Assembly: GCA_012798805.1 (NCBI GenBank)
Contig: JAAZMM010000004.1
Span: 1-64,000 of the forward strand
DNA: 64,000 nucleotides
Source: Bacteroidales bacterium
Lineage (GTDB): Bacteria > Bacteroidota > Bacteroidia > Bacteroidales > UBA932
Direction: 5' to 3'
Shown here: piece by piece, positions 16,098-26,092 of the stretch
How positions within the stretch are numbered: the first letter of the stretch is position 1
Layout: every line of letters starts with the position of its first letter
The notes under the pieces: model-generated
Told to the model about the DNA's origin: nothing
Databases searched by the model: none
Seen by the model: only the letters and a program-made list of their open reading frames with translations
Program-made: the position numbers and the translations under genes

Positions 16098-19000
16098 TTA
16101 CAAAGTGTACTCGTCCCAGCTCTTAATTTCGATCTCTTCGATGGGCAGATTGCAGAAAGAAATTATGAATGCAGTAGCCAGTCGGGTATTTGTAATCAGC
16201 GGAATATTGAAGTCCACAGCAGCACGACGTATCTTGTAGCCGTTACTCAATTCCGATTCGGTGAGATTCTTAGGTATATTGACAACAAAGTCTATCTCTT
16301 TGTTCTGTATCATCTCCAGAGCACTTCGCTCATCTCCATTCTCGCTGGGCCAGAGAACTCTGGTAGCGGGAACATTGTTTTCTACAAGGAATTTATAGGT
16401 ACCGGCCGTAGCAAAAAGTTCGTAGCCCTGTTTTACCAGCAGACGGGAGGCATTGAGCATCTCTGCTTTTTGGCGTGCATCTCCTGTAGAGAGAAGGATG
16501 TTCTTCTTGGGAATGGTATATCCTACGGAGAGCATGGATTTCAGAATGGCCTCATTAGTGTCATCGCCGATACAGCCTACCTCACCGGTAGATGCCATAT
16601 CTACGCCCAATACGGGGTCTGCTTTTTGTAAACGGGAAAATGAGAACTGCGAGGCTTTTATGCCGACATAATCGAGATCAAAGGCATTCCTGGATGGCGA
16701 TGGAGGGTTTTCGCCGATCATTACCCGGGTGGCAAGTTCGATAAAATTGATCTTTAGAACTTTGGATACAAAGGGGAAGCTCCTCGATGCTCGTAGGTTA
16801 CATTCGATAACCTTGATGTCATTCTCCCTTGCAAGGAATTGGATATTGAAGGGACCGGAGATATTGAGCTCTTCCGCTATCCTGCGTGCGATCTTCTTGA
16901 TCCTCCTGGCGGTTTCGACATAGAGTTTTTGGGGAGGAAACTGAATGGTGGCATCACCGGAGTGCACTCCGGCAAATTCTATATGTTCGGATATGGCGTA
17001 GGCAATTACTTCGCCGTTGTTGGCCACCGCATCGAACTCAATTTCCTTCGCATTTTCTATAAATTCACTCACTACTACCGGATGTTTCTTGGAAATATTT
17101 GCTGCAAGGGAGAGGAATCGGTGCAACTCTCCTTCATTGGAACAAACATTCATAGCAGCACCCGAAAGCACATAGGAGGGGCGCACAAGGACCGGAAATC
17201 CGACCGTCTCTACAAAGTGATGAATGTCGTCAAGGGTGGTAAGTTCCTGCCATTTGGGCTGGTCAACTCCGATTGAATCGAGCATTGAGGAGAATTTATG
17301 TCTGTCTTCAGCCCTGTCAATGCTTGACGCAGCTGTTCCGAGAATATTTACACCGCTCTGCTCCAGGCGTAGAGCGAGATTGTTGGGAATCTGTCCTCCT
17401 ACAGAGAGAATGATGCCGTGTGGCTCTTCAAGCTCATAGATATCCATAACCCTTTCGAATGTGAGCTCGTCAAAATAGAGACGGTCACATATATCGTAGT
17501 CGGTAGAGACTGTTTCGGGATTATAGTTGATCATAATGCCTCTCCAGCCCGATTTGCGGATAGTCTGGAGGGCATTCACGCTACACCAGTCAAACTCTAC
17601 CGAGCTGCCGATACGGTAGGCACCTGAACCGAGCACAATAATGGATTTTCCATCCTTCTCATACTCTATATCATGTGCCTCTCCATTGTAAGTAAGGTAG
17701 AGATAGTTGGTTTTTGCGGGAAATTCAGCTGCAAGAGTATCAATCTGTTTAACATAGGGCACAATGCCGAGTGATTTGCGGTATTTGCGGATGCGAAGGA
17801 CCTGCTCTTCAGTATCAAGTCTATCCTTGAATACCAGACGACCGATCTGAAAATCGGAAAAGCCTAGCTGTTTGGAGAGTTTCAGGAGTTCAAAGTCCAC
17901 TTCTTCGGGTTTGTTTGCTTTTTCCAGTTCATCAGCTACAAGCACTATGTTGTACAACTTCTCGACAAACCATTTATCGATTTTGGTCAGCTCGCATATC
18001 TCATCTACTGTATAACCCTTCTGAAAGGCCTTAGAAATGACGAAAATGCGGTTGTCAGTAGGTTCGCGCAGTGCTTTGTCTATATCAGGCACCACAATCT
18101 CCTTATTAGCTACAAATCCATGTGCTCCTTGCCCAATCATTCGCAGACCCTTCTGCATCGCCTCTTCAAAATTACGGCCGATTGCCATTACCTCACCGAC
18201 ACTCTTCATACTGCTGCCGATCTCCCTGGAGACTCCGTGAAATTTGGAGAGATCCCAGCGGGGGATTTTACAGATCACATAATCGAGAGCAGGTTCAAAA
18301 AATGCCGAAGTAGAACGTGTAACGGAGTTTTTGAGCTCAAATAGTCCGTAGCCGAGGGCGAGCTTTGCCGCAACTGTAGCGAGTGGGTAACCGGTAGCCT
18401 TTGATGCAAGAGCCGAACTCCTCGAGAGGCGTGCATTTATCTCAATAACGCGGTAATCATAGGATTGAGTGTCGTATGCAAATTGTACATTACACTCGCC
18501 GATTATACCGACATGGCGTGCTATTTTGATTGCCAGCTCTTTTAGCATTGATATATCGTGATAGTCCAGAGTCTGACAGGGAGCCACCACAATGCTCTCT
18601 CCGGTATGTATTCCGAGGGGATCGAAATTTTCCATATTGGCTACAGCGATACAATTGTCATATTTGTCACGCACCACCTCGTACTCTATCTCCTTCCAGC
18701 CTCTGAGCGATTTTTCCACCAATACCTGTGGGGAATAAGAGAAGGATTTCTCCGCGAGGAGGTTGAGTTCCTCTTCATTGTCGCAAAATCCGCTACCCAG
18801 GCCTCCAAGTGCATAAGCAGCTCTAAGGATTACCGGATAGCCGAGTTCTTCAGCTGCCTTTCTGGCATCTTCGATATTTTTCACCGCATGGCTTTTGATA
18901 ATCTTGACCCCAATCTCATCCATCTTCTGATTGAAGAGATTTCTATCCTCACTGTCGATAATAGCCTGTACAGGGGTTCCGAGCACTTTAATATCGTATT

Positions 19001-19325
19001 TTTCAAATACCCCCGCCTCAAAAAGCTTTACACCGCAGTTAAGAGCGGTCTGGCCTCCAAAGGCAAGCAGAATACCTTGTGGACGCTCTTTCTCGATTAC
19101 TTTTTCTACAAAGTAGGGGGTGACGGGGAGAAAATAGATTTTGTCTGCAACACCTTCGGATGTTTGTACGGTAGCGATATTGGGGTTGATCAGGACTGTA
19201 TATATTCCCTCTTCTTTCATTGCCTTGAGGGCTTGTGAGCCGGAATAGTCAAATTCACCGGCTTCACCGATCTTAAGTGCTCCCGACCCCAGCAGAAGTA
19301 CTTTCTTGATGCTTGTATCTATCAT
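16098..19325 (-). CDS. carB: Carbamoyl-phosphate synthase large subunit
   Basis: 1075 aa duplicated ATP-grasp architecture; GSGALKIGEAGEFDYSGSQA, GSGAYRIGSSVEFDWCSVNA. Confidence 0.96.
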   Translation of the reverse strand: MIDTSIKKVLLLGSGALKIGEAGEFDYSGSQALKAMKEEGIYTVLINPNIATVQTSEGVADKIYFLPVTPYFVEKVIEKERPQGILLAFGGQTALNCGVKLFEAGVFEKYDIKVLGTPVQAIIDSEDRNLFNQKMDEIGVKIIKSHAVKNIEDARKAAEELGYPVILRAAYALGGLGSGFCDNEEELNLLAEKSFSYSPQVLVEKSLRGWKEIEYEVVRDKYDNCIAVANMENFDPLGIHTGESIVVAPCQTLDYHDISMLKELAIKIARHVGIIGECNVQFAYDTQSYDYRVIEINARLSRSSALASKATGYPLATVAAKLALGYGLFELKNSVTRSTSAFFEPALDYVICKIPRWDLSKFHGVSREIGSSMKSVGEVMAIGRNFEEAMQKGLRMIGQGAHGFVANKEIVVPDIDKALREPTDNRIFVISKAFQKGYTVDEICELTKIDKWFVEKLYNIVLVADELEKANKPEEVDFELLKLSKQLGFSDFQIGRLVFKDRLDTEEQVLRIRKYRKSLGIVPYVKQIDTLAAEFPAKTNYLYLTYNGEAHDIEYEKDGKSIIVLGSGAYRIGSSVEFDWCSVNALQTIRKSGWRGIMINYNPETVSTDYDICDRLYFDELTFERVMDIYELEEPHGIILSVGGQIPNNLALRLEQSGVNILGTAASSIDRAEDRHKFSSMLDSIGVDQPKWQELTTLDDIHHFVETVGFPVLVRPSYVLSGAAMNVCSNEGELHRFLSLAANISKKHPVVVSEFIENAKEIEFDAVANNGEVIAYAISEHIEFAGVHSGDATIQFPPQKLYVETARRIKKIARRIAEELNISGPFNIQFLARENDIKVIECNLRASRSFPFVSKVLKINFIELATRVMIGENPPSPSRNAFDLDYVGIKASQFSFSRLQKADPVLGVDMASTGEVGCIGDDTNEAILKSMLSVGYTIPKKNILLSTGDARQKAEMLNASRLLVKQGYELFATAGTYKFLVENNVPATRVLWPSENGDERSALEMIQNKEIDFVVNIPKNLTESELSNGYKIRRAAVDFNIPLITNTRLATAFIISFCNLPIEEIEIKSWDEYTL

Positions 19326-20416
19326 AGTGCTGTCAGAAAATTATCAAAAAGCCAACTTGTATTTTTGGGATTGCTTGTTATATCGGGGTAGAATTGAGTA
19401 GAGAAAAATTTCCTGCTCTTATGCCTTATACCCTCATTTGTGCCGTCGTTCATATTGGTAAAAATGGTTTCCCAATCCTTGCCGAGGGTGTTTGTGTCAA
19501 CTGCATAACCGTGGTTTTGTGCTGTAATATAACATCTCTGGCTATCAGTAGCCTGTACGGGTTGATTGTGACTTCGGTGGCCATATTTTAGCTTGAATGT
19601 CTCTGCACCTGCTGCCCTTGCAAGCAGCTGGTGCCCCATACAGATACCGAATATGGGTTTGCCGAGTCTCATTGTATGGCGGATGTGTCCTATTGTAGCG
19701 GTACAAAATTCGGGGTTACCCGGTCCACTGGAGATTAGCAGCCCATCATAGCGACCGATAGACCCGTCATTGAAATCATAATCCCATGGAACCCTGACCA
19801 CCTCGATTCCTTTCGACAGGAGATACCTTAATATACTATGTCTGACACCGCAATCTATAAGTACTACTCGCTTTGATCTCAATGGTCCGGGGTAGGTGAT
19901 AGGCTCCTTGCAACTCACTCTGCCTACCAGATTGGTTGTATTGGGATCTTCCACATCCCACTCAGGTGATGCACCTTCAGGAATAATTCGTCCAAGCATT
20001 GAACCATTATCACGGATCACTTTAGTCAGCTCTCGGGTATCGACTCCATAGATGGCAGGTATCTTGTTTTCCCGGAGCCACTGGTCAAGACTTTTGACAG
20101 CATTCCAATGACTATATTCGAAAGAATAGTCAGATATAATAAGTCCCCGAATATGAATTCTGTCAGATTCGAAATTTTGCAAGACTCCTCCCTCAATTAC
20201 TGCCTCCGGGACTCCATAATTACCCACAAGAGGATATGTGACACAGAGTATCTGACCTTCGAAAGAGGGGTCGGTCAGAGATTCGGGATAGCCGGTCATT
20301 GTGGTGGAAAAGACCACCTCACCATCTGCAGGGGCTATATAACCAAACGAATAGCCTTGAAATTCAAGGCCATTTTCCAATTGAACTATAGATTGGGATC
20401 TGTTGAACAGTTGCAT
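19322..20416 (-). CDS. carA: Carbamoyl-phosphate synthase small subunit
   Basis: GATase GICMGHQLLARA; start at MQLFNRSQSIV favoured because a -7-like element (20441-20448) overlaps the ORF-track start. Confidence 0.93.
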   Translation of the reverse strand: MQLFNRSQSIVQLENGLEFQGYSFGYIAPADGEVVFSTTMTGYPESLTDPSFEGQILCVTYPLVGNYGVPEAVIEGGVLQNFESDRIHIRGLIISDYSFEYSHWNAVKSLDQWLRENKIPAIYGVDTRELTKVIRDNGSMLGRIIPEGASPEWDVEDPNTTNLVGRVSCKEPITYPGPLRSKRVVLIDCGVRHSILRYLLSKGIEVVRVPWDYDFNDGSIGRYDGLLISSGPGNPEFCTATIGHIRHTMRLGKPIFGICMGHQLLARAAGAETFKLKYGHRSHNQPVQATDSQRCYITAQNHGYAVDTNTLGKDWETIFTNMNDGTNEGIRHKSRKFFSTQFYPDITSNPKNTSWLFDNFLTAL

Positions 20417-20440
20417 TGTATGATGCTGTTTAAGATTATG

Positions 20441-20448
20441 CAAATATA
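20441..20448 (-). promoter_or_regulatory. Candidate -7 element (TATATTTG) for carAB
   Basis: TAnnTTTG followed by C on the minus strand, 24 bp upstream of the chosen carA ATG. Confidence 0.5.
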
Positions 20449-20527
20449 GTTATTTCATGGTGACTTATATTATTTTTTCACTATTTTTGTTTCTCATAGT
20501 TTATCCAAAATATAAAAAGAGTGTAAT

Positions 20528-22144
20528 ATGAAAGTTAAAAACCTCATACTGTTGTCGGCAGTAATTATTTTCCTTTCAGGAAATCTTGCCGCACAAGAAC
20601 TTTATGAATCAATTGATAACCTGCCCAAGGAGAGTTGTACCTCAATTATGGTTGGCCCGAAAGCTTCATTTGACGGCTCAGTTATGATAGGGCACACCTG
20701 TGACGCCAATTATCGCACCTGGCTCACTATTGAGCCGCGTAAGAGCTTTTTAGTTAGTGATATGGAGCCGGTTTACCAGGGAATGATGCACAATGAAGAG
20801 CCGTGGGATATGCGCAATGTGGTGGAAAAGGGACGTATTCCCGTGCCTAAAACAGATACATACAGATTTTTGAATGTGGCATATCCTTGTCTAAATGAAA
20901 AACAGCTTGCCATTGGAGAGACCACTACCAGCGGTCGTTCCGAATTAGTCAATAAAGCCGGTATGTTTTATATCGAAGAGCTTGAAAGGATGGCGCTTCA
21001 GTATTGCTCAACTGCCCGCGAAGCCATTTCATTGATGGGAAGATTGGCTGAAGATTATGGTTATGCAGATTGGGGAGAATGTCTTACGGTAGCTGATAAA
21101 AATGAGGTTTGGCATTTTGAGATCTACGGTACAGGTCCCGGCAAGCCCAGTGCAATGTGGGTGGCTCAGAGGATTCCTGATGACCATGTCGCCATTTCAG
21201 CCAACATTCCCCGTATTGGAAAGGTTGATTTCAAGGATAAGGAGAATTTCATGTATAGCAGCGATCTTAAAGAGCGTGCAAAGCAAACCGGATACTGGGA
21301 TGGTAAAGAGGATTTTATTTTTCACAAAATAGTATCAGGAAGAAAACCTTTCTCAATTCGGGAATTCTATGTTCTTTCTACTCTCGCACCCTCACTTGGT
21401 CTAAGTTATGATGCGGATGAACTCCCTTTCTCTGTAAAACCCGATCAGAAGGTTACACCCGAAATGATGTTCGAACTCTATCGTGCTACCTATGAAGGTA
21501 CTGAATATGATATGGTGAAGAATCTTTCCTACACCGCGCATCGCCGCGTACGCCAGCCCGATGGCACCTACAAGGAGTATGACGAGGTAGTCTATCCTCT
21601 TTCAGCGTTTATGCCACGTGATCTTATGAATATGTTAAATGAGATTAAACCCGGTGTTGTAGAGCGTCAGCGTACCATTGCCGTTATTCAGTGCTCTTAT
21701 TCACATGTCATTCAGCTCCGCAACTGGCTTCCTGATGAAATAGGGGGCGTAGCCTATTTTGCTTTTGACAATCCTGCCCAAACTCCCAGAATTCCCATTT
21801 ATGCAGGAGCTACCGAGCTGCCTCAAAGTTTTGGAGTCTGTGGACAACATCGTTATCGTGAAGATGCTGCGATCTGGGCATTCAGGGAGACTAATCGTAT
21901 TGCTACCATCAACTGGGACAAGACTCGTAAGATATTAGAGCCGGAGATTGCTGCTTACGAAGCCAATATGATGAGTTCAAATGCAATGGTTGAGAAAAAG
22001 GCTGAAACGCTGCTTAAAGAGGGCAGAAAAGAGGAGGCAACAGAACTGCTTAACAATCACACAAAATCATTCGCCGCCTCTGTAATGGCTCGCTGGCGCG
22101 AACTCAAAGGAAAAGTGTTGGAAATATTTGCTAGAAGTATGTAG
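20528..22144 (+). CDS. C69 family dipeptidase, secreted
   Basis: Signal peptide; N-terminal nucleophile region ESCTSIMVGPKASFDGSVMIGHTCD; C-terminal SM* encoded by AGTATGTAG. Confidence 0.9.
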   Translation: MKVKNLILLSAVIIFLSGNLAAQELYESIDNLPKESCTSIMVGPKASFDGSVMIGHTCDANYRTWLTIEPRKSFLVSDMEPVYQGMMHNEEPWDMRNVVEKGRIPVPKTDTYRFLNVAYPCLNEKQLAIGETTTSGRSELVNKAGMFYIEELERMALQYCSTAREAISLMGRLAEDYGYADWGECLTVADKNEVWHFEIYGTGPGKPSAMWVAQRIPDDHVAISANIPRIGKVDFKDKENFMYSSDLKERAKQTGYWDGKEDFIFHKIVSGRKPFSIREFYVLSTLAPSLGLSYDADELPFSVKPDQKVTPEMMFELYRATYEGTEYDMVKNLSYTAHRRVRQPDGTYKEYDEVVYPLSAFMPRDLMNMLNEIKPGVVERQRTIAVIQCSYSHVIQLRNWLPDEIGGVAYFAFDNPAQTPRIPIYAGATELPQSFGVCGQHRYREDAAIWAFRETNRIATINWDKTRKILEPEIAAYEANMMSSNAMVEKKAETLLKEGRKEEATELLNNHTKSFAASVMARWRELKGKVLEIFARSM

Positions 22145-22266
22145 TTTTTGGGGTAGTTCTGAGTTCTGAGTATCGAGTTCTGAGTAAGTAATTAGTCCTG
22201 AGTATAGAGTTAGTGAGGGTTGCAGGTTGCGGGTTAGATGTTGTGTGTGACGGGTTACGGGTTGTG
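22136..22266. repeat. Degenerate tandem heptamer array (E) bridging two convergent genes: GAGTTCT-type words then GGGTTGC-type words
   Basis: GAGTTCT GAGTATC GAGTTCT GAGTAAG (22161-22188) ... GGGTTGC AGGTTGC GGGTTAG ATGTTGT GTGTGAC GGGTTAC GGGTTGT (22217-22265); includes stops of the C69 and ispG genes. Confidence 0.9.
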
Positions 22267-23598
22267 GGATTTTTCTATGAGTTCTAGTAGTCGGTCGATG
22301 GCTTCTTCTTGGGGTACAGAGCGTAAAACGGGTGTTTTGCCGCGGTAAAGGGTTACTTTGCCGCCTCCTTCACCTACATAGCCCCAATCAGCATCAGCCA
22401 TTTCGCCGGGACCATTGACAATACAGCCCATTATTGCAATACGCATACCTTTAAGATGAGAGGTGCGTCGCTTGACTTCGTTAAATGTCTTCTCCAGATC
22501 GTATTGAGTACGACCGCAGCCGGGACAGGCAATATATTCCGGTCTTGTAAACTTTCTGCGACTAGCCTGTAACAAAAGATCTTTGAAGTACTCCAATTTT
22601 TCCGCAGGGATCGGCTTACCCGCTATAGTTGACCCATTCAGGTCGAAATCATCTATATGAGAGTCAAGCAGCGCCGGACCATATTCACAGGAGGCGCGGA
22701 TAATCCATTCATTCCAATTTTCTGCGGTTATTGGGCCAAATTGCTCTGTTAGGTAGTCATCCTTAGATTGAGAGTCGTCGCTCTTTGTTTGTCGCTCTTC
22801 TTTTATAGATTGGCACGCTTGGACGATTGCGCGGCCCGCAGCTATCTCATTTACCGGATTTTCGGTAAGAGAGACACGGATAGTATCTCCTATTCCTGCG
22901 CTCAAAAGCGCAGAAATGCCAACTGCTGACTTGATGCGTCCCTCATCGCCGTTGCCGGCCTCTGTAACTCCAAGATGGAGAGGATATATTCTGCCCATCT
23001 TCTCCATCTGAGCATATAGGAGACGGTATGCATCAGTCATAACTCTTGTGTTACTCGCTTTGAGCGAAATTACCACCTTGTGAAAATCTTTCTCAATGCA
23101 CATTTGCAACCACTCCATTACCGCCTCTTTCATGGCGAAAGGAGTATTACCGTAAAGTTCGGTAATGCGATTGCCGAGAGAACCGTGATTTAGGCCAATT
23201 CTTATGGCTGTATCATATTTGCGGCATTTCTCAATCAGTTCGGAAAACTTGTCGCAGGCTACTTCATGAACGGGAGCGAAATTACCCGGGTTGATACGCA
23301 CTTTCTCTGCCACTTCAGCGGCAGCGAGAGCCACATTGGCTGAAAAATGCACATCTGCCACAAGAGGAGTCATAATGCCTTCGGAGCGTAGCTGAGCTTT
23401 GATATGACTTAACCCTTCTACCTCTCTCAGTCCCTGAGTTGTAAGACGAATGATATCCGCGCCTGCGGCAGCCATATCACGACACTGCGCCACCGATGCA
23501 GCAATATCCCGTGTGTCGGTATTGCACATTGTCTGAACAGAGACCGGAGCACCTCCTCCGATACGAACACCTCCAATTTTAAAAGAAACCTTCTTCAT
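22255..23598 (-). CDS. ispG: 4-hydroxy-3-methylbut-2-enyl diphosphate synthase with a reduced Bacteroidetes-type insertion
   Basis: VQTMCNTDTRDI, IACPGCGRTQYDL, MGCIVNGPGEMADADWGYVG; start at MKKVSFKIGG. Confidence 0.92.
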   Translation of the reverse strand: MKKVSFKIGGVRIGGGAPVSVQTMCNTDTRDIAASVAQCRDMAAAGADIIRLTTQGLREVEGLSHIKAQLRSEGIMTPLVADVHFSANVALAAAEVAEKVRINPGNFAPVHEVACDKFSELIEKCRKYDTAIRIGLNHGSLGNRITELYGNTPFAMKEAVMEWLQMCIEKDFHKVVISLKASNTRVMTDAYRLLYAQMEKMGRIYPLHLGVTEAGNGDEGRIKSAVGISALLSAGIGDTIRVSLTENPVNEIAAGRAIVQACQSIKEERQTKSDDSQSKDDYLTEQFGPITAENWNEWIIRASCEYGPALLDSHIDDFDLNGSTIAGKPIPAEKLEYFKDLLLQASRRKFTRPEYIACPGCGRTQYDLEKTFNEVKRRTSHLKGMRIAIMGCIVNGPGEMADADWGYVGEGGGKVTLYRGKTPVLRSVPQEEAIDRLLELIEKSHNP

Positions 23599-23609
23599 AA
23601 TTTGAAATA

Positions 23610-24296
23610 TCACCATAGATGGACAAATAGTCCAACGCTCAGCATTATATTTCGGGGATAGCACGACATCCAGTAGAGGTCGCTAAATTTGTTGGTATGG
23701 TAGATGCTGCAAAGCGAAAACTTATAATTGCCCTCAATCTGAATCTCAAAGGGCTTAAAGACTATGGCAAGACCACCTCCTGCAAGGATCCCATAGTCAT
23801 GACGAATATCATATTGGTCCCAGCCACTCTCCCTGGCTATCGAGGTGCGGTAACCATAATAACCGCCCGCATTTACAAGCAGCCTGAACCTTGAAAAGTC
23901 GATTTTAAATTGAGAAACCAGCGGGATCTCCACAATCTTGTATCTCTCTCCCCACTCCTCATATTTCGAAGCATAGCCCTCCTCACCATATTTGACGCCA
24001 AATTGTACCCCAAAGTTGAAAAGTTGATCCCAGAGTGCGTGATAATAGGTATAGAGCAGGGAAACGTTCAAAGGGCAGTGGATATATTCTTCACCAACAG
24101 TAGGGTTGGAGCTCACCGTACAGAAGCTATAACCATATCTGACCCCCAGCATATGGATGCTCTTGTACTTTTGTGGAGGCGGAATAGAATCTATATTGAC
24201 AAAGTCATCCTCTAGATCTGCAATAATCACATTTTCCTGCGCGTGTAGCTGGAAAAACAACAATATCGCAAAGAGCGTCAAGATTATTTTTTTCAT
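23610..24296 (-). CDS. Predicted outer-membrane beta-barrel protein of unknown function
   Basis: Signal peptide LFAILLFFQLHAQ; alternating aromatic beta-strand pattern; GLFVHLW C-terminus. Confidence 0.6.
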   Translation of the reverse strand: MKKIILTLFAILLFFQLHAQENVIIADLEDDFVNIDSIPPPQKYKSIHMLGVRYGYSFCTVSSNPTVGEEYIHCPLNVSLLYTYYHALWDQLFNFGVQFGVKYGEEGYASKYEEWGERYKIVEIPLVSQFKIDFSRFRLLVNAGGYYGYRTSIARESGWDQYDIRHDYGILAGGGLAIVFKPFEIQIEGNYKFSLCSIYHTNKFSDLYWMSCYPRNIMLSVGLFVHLW

Positions 24297-26086
24297 TTGA
24301 ACATCTCCTTTATATCAATAGTCTGTATGAGATCAGTCATTTCAGGCAACGTAAGTATGTAGACACCGGGTGATGGTTGATACATACGTACCTTTTCAGG
24401 TTGTCTCTTGTCGAGAAAATTACCCGAATCAAACAAGCCGTTGCGGTTGCGGTCCTCGGTAATTCTTACCGAATATTCCTGAGGTCTTAGATAGGGGAAT
24501 AGGAGCGAGGTGTCCCTCTCAATATTATATTTGCGGAAGACATCCTTGCGATCCTTGTCCACAAGCTCGACAATGTATCTGGTCTCTACACCGGTCAGTT
24601 CAAGAGTGATGGAGCAGGCATCTTCGGTTTGTGGCAAGTTGAATTTTGTCTTTACTTCCGCATTAGGGAGATTGTCGAGGTTGAAGAAGGAACCCTGGGG
24701 TACTGTAAATTCGTATTCGTAGCCATCCCTGATCTCCCTATCCATATACATTATGAAACGTCTTATTTCCTGAGGATCCTGTTCAAACTTAAATGTGATG
24801 GTATCTGTCTGGTGTCTGGGATTGGTTGCTGTCAGTATGAGCATCTCTTTGTTAGAGTCTATTATTGGAAGTGCAGAGGTCAGACTGATGCCATCCTGTG
24901 CAATGTTTTCATTCTTTGCGTCGACTCTGAAATTAAAAACGGTATCTTTTGGCTTTTGTTCTGCTTGTCGTCCGGATGCAGCCTCAGGCTTGGGAAGTGC
25001 CAGAGAGAGATTTTCAATTGTATCACGAAGGACTCCGGTAGAATCTGTCCTCTTATAGTTCAATTTGATCAGCAAACTGTCTTCAAGTCTGTTAGGGGTA
25101 TTTATCCAAAAATCCAGACTATCTCTTGCAGGAGTATATTGGATAATGACGCAACTGTCAGCTATCCCGAAAAATTCAATATCAGCTATTTCGACATCGG
25201 GAGCATTGAATGAGAGGAATCCAACTTTTTCACTGCTTCTACCGCTATTTTTTAGAAACTGAACGCTCTGGAGCTCTGTGAAGATCAGAAGCTCATACAT
25301 TGAATGTCTTGCTTCGCAGGCAAGTGTATCCTTCATATCGAAAGGCATCAGTTCATAAATGGAGTCCCTTATTACATCAACCGGACGAATAAGTGTGTCG
25401 AGAAATGCAATCTGGTCTTTTGTGGGATCATATTTGCTATCGTTGTCGCTATCGGTAAATGCAACCATGCGATAGAGAGTATCCCGTATATTTCTGATGG
25501 AGAAAAAGCCCCATTTGTCACTCTTTGAGGCTGCATCGGGATATATATTAAAACAGGCGGAGTCAGAGTGGTCGGTATAGAGTGCTACAAGCACCTTTTC
25601 GACAGGCTGAAGAGTCTGGCAGTCAATGATGTTGCCGGTAATATAGAGCGAATCCACCGTAGGACCCGTAGAAAAAGCATAGACTAGTCTCGGGGCAATA
25701 TTGCCTTCATTGTTGTCAGCCAGGCTCTCTCCGAAATCGAGAGTATAGGTCCTGTTTTCGGCAAGAGTATCCGGAATGGAAAAAACTATATTCTTACCCT
25801 TTATTTTGTGTGTAACCCGCTTCCTCATTGGAGGAGAGAGATAGATATCAGAGGGATTTTTGACTACCGTGTATTCGTCATAGGTTAGAGCGATTTTTCC
25901 ATCATATCTGGGGAAGTTCGTAGCATTAAAATCGGGATTAACCTTCATAAGCACGGGCGGTATAGTATCTTTTGGGCCTCCGCTTGGTGGCGTCGTGGTA
26001 TTGGCGCATGATTTGGAAAGCAATAGGCACAACAAAAATCCACACAGGGCCAGCGCAGTTGTCAATACTCTTCTATTCTCTTGCAT
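24293..26086 (-). CDS. Lipoprotein with N-terminal Ig-like (SbsA/Big-type) domain
   Basis: LLLSKSCANTTTPPSGGPKDTIPPVLMKVNPDFNATNF... PDTLAENRTYTLDFGESLADNNEGN, typical of Bacteroidetes Ig-like lipoproteins. Confidence 0.75.
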   Translation of the reverse strand: MQENRRVLTTALALCGFLLCLLLSKSCANTTTPPSGGPKDTIPPVLMKVNPDFNATNFPRYDGKIALTYDEYTVVKNPSDIYLSPPMRKRVTHKIKGKNIVFSIPDTLAENRTYTLDFGESLADNNEGNIAPRLVYAFSTGPTVDSLYITGNIIDCQTLQPVEKVLVALYTDHSDSACFNIYPDAASKSDKWGFFSIRNIRDTLYRMVAFTDSDNDSKYDPTKDQIAFLDTLIRPVDVIRDSIYELMPFDMKDTLACEARHSMYELLIFTELQSVQFLKNSGRSSEKVGFLSFNAPDVEIADIEFFGIADSCVIIQYTPARDSLDFWINTPNRLEDSLLIKLNYKRTDSTGVLRDTIENLSLALPKPEAASGRQAEQKPKDTVFNFRVDAKNENIAQDGISLTSALPIIDSNKEMLILTATNPRHQTDTITFKFEQDPQEIRRFIMYMDREIRDGYEYEFTVPQGSFFNLDNLPNAEVKTKFNLPQTEDACSITLELTGVETRYIVELVDKDRKDVFRKYNIERDTSLLFPYLRPQEYSVRITEDRNRNGLFDSGNFLDKRQPEKVRMYQPSPGVYILTLPEMTDLIQTIDIKEMFK

Positions 26087-26092
26087 TATCGT

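Noticed and set aside
18558-19238. 226-aa plus-strand ORF antisense to carB
   Set aside because: Shadow ORF opposite a highly conserved gene, no recognisable domain.
20417-20443. Upstream carA start MHNLKQHHT
   Set aside because: Would overlap the predicted promoter -7 element; start at MQLF is more likely.
23610-26086. PorT/gliding-type secretion component in the outer-membrane protein pair
   Set aside because: No specific motif; only general beta-barrel and Ig-like lipoprotein features can be supported.
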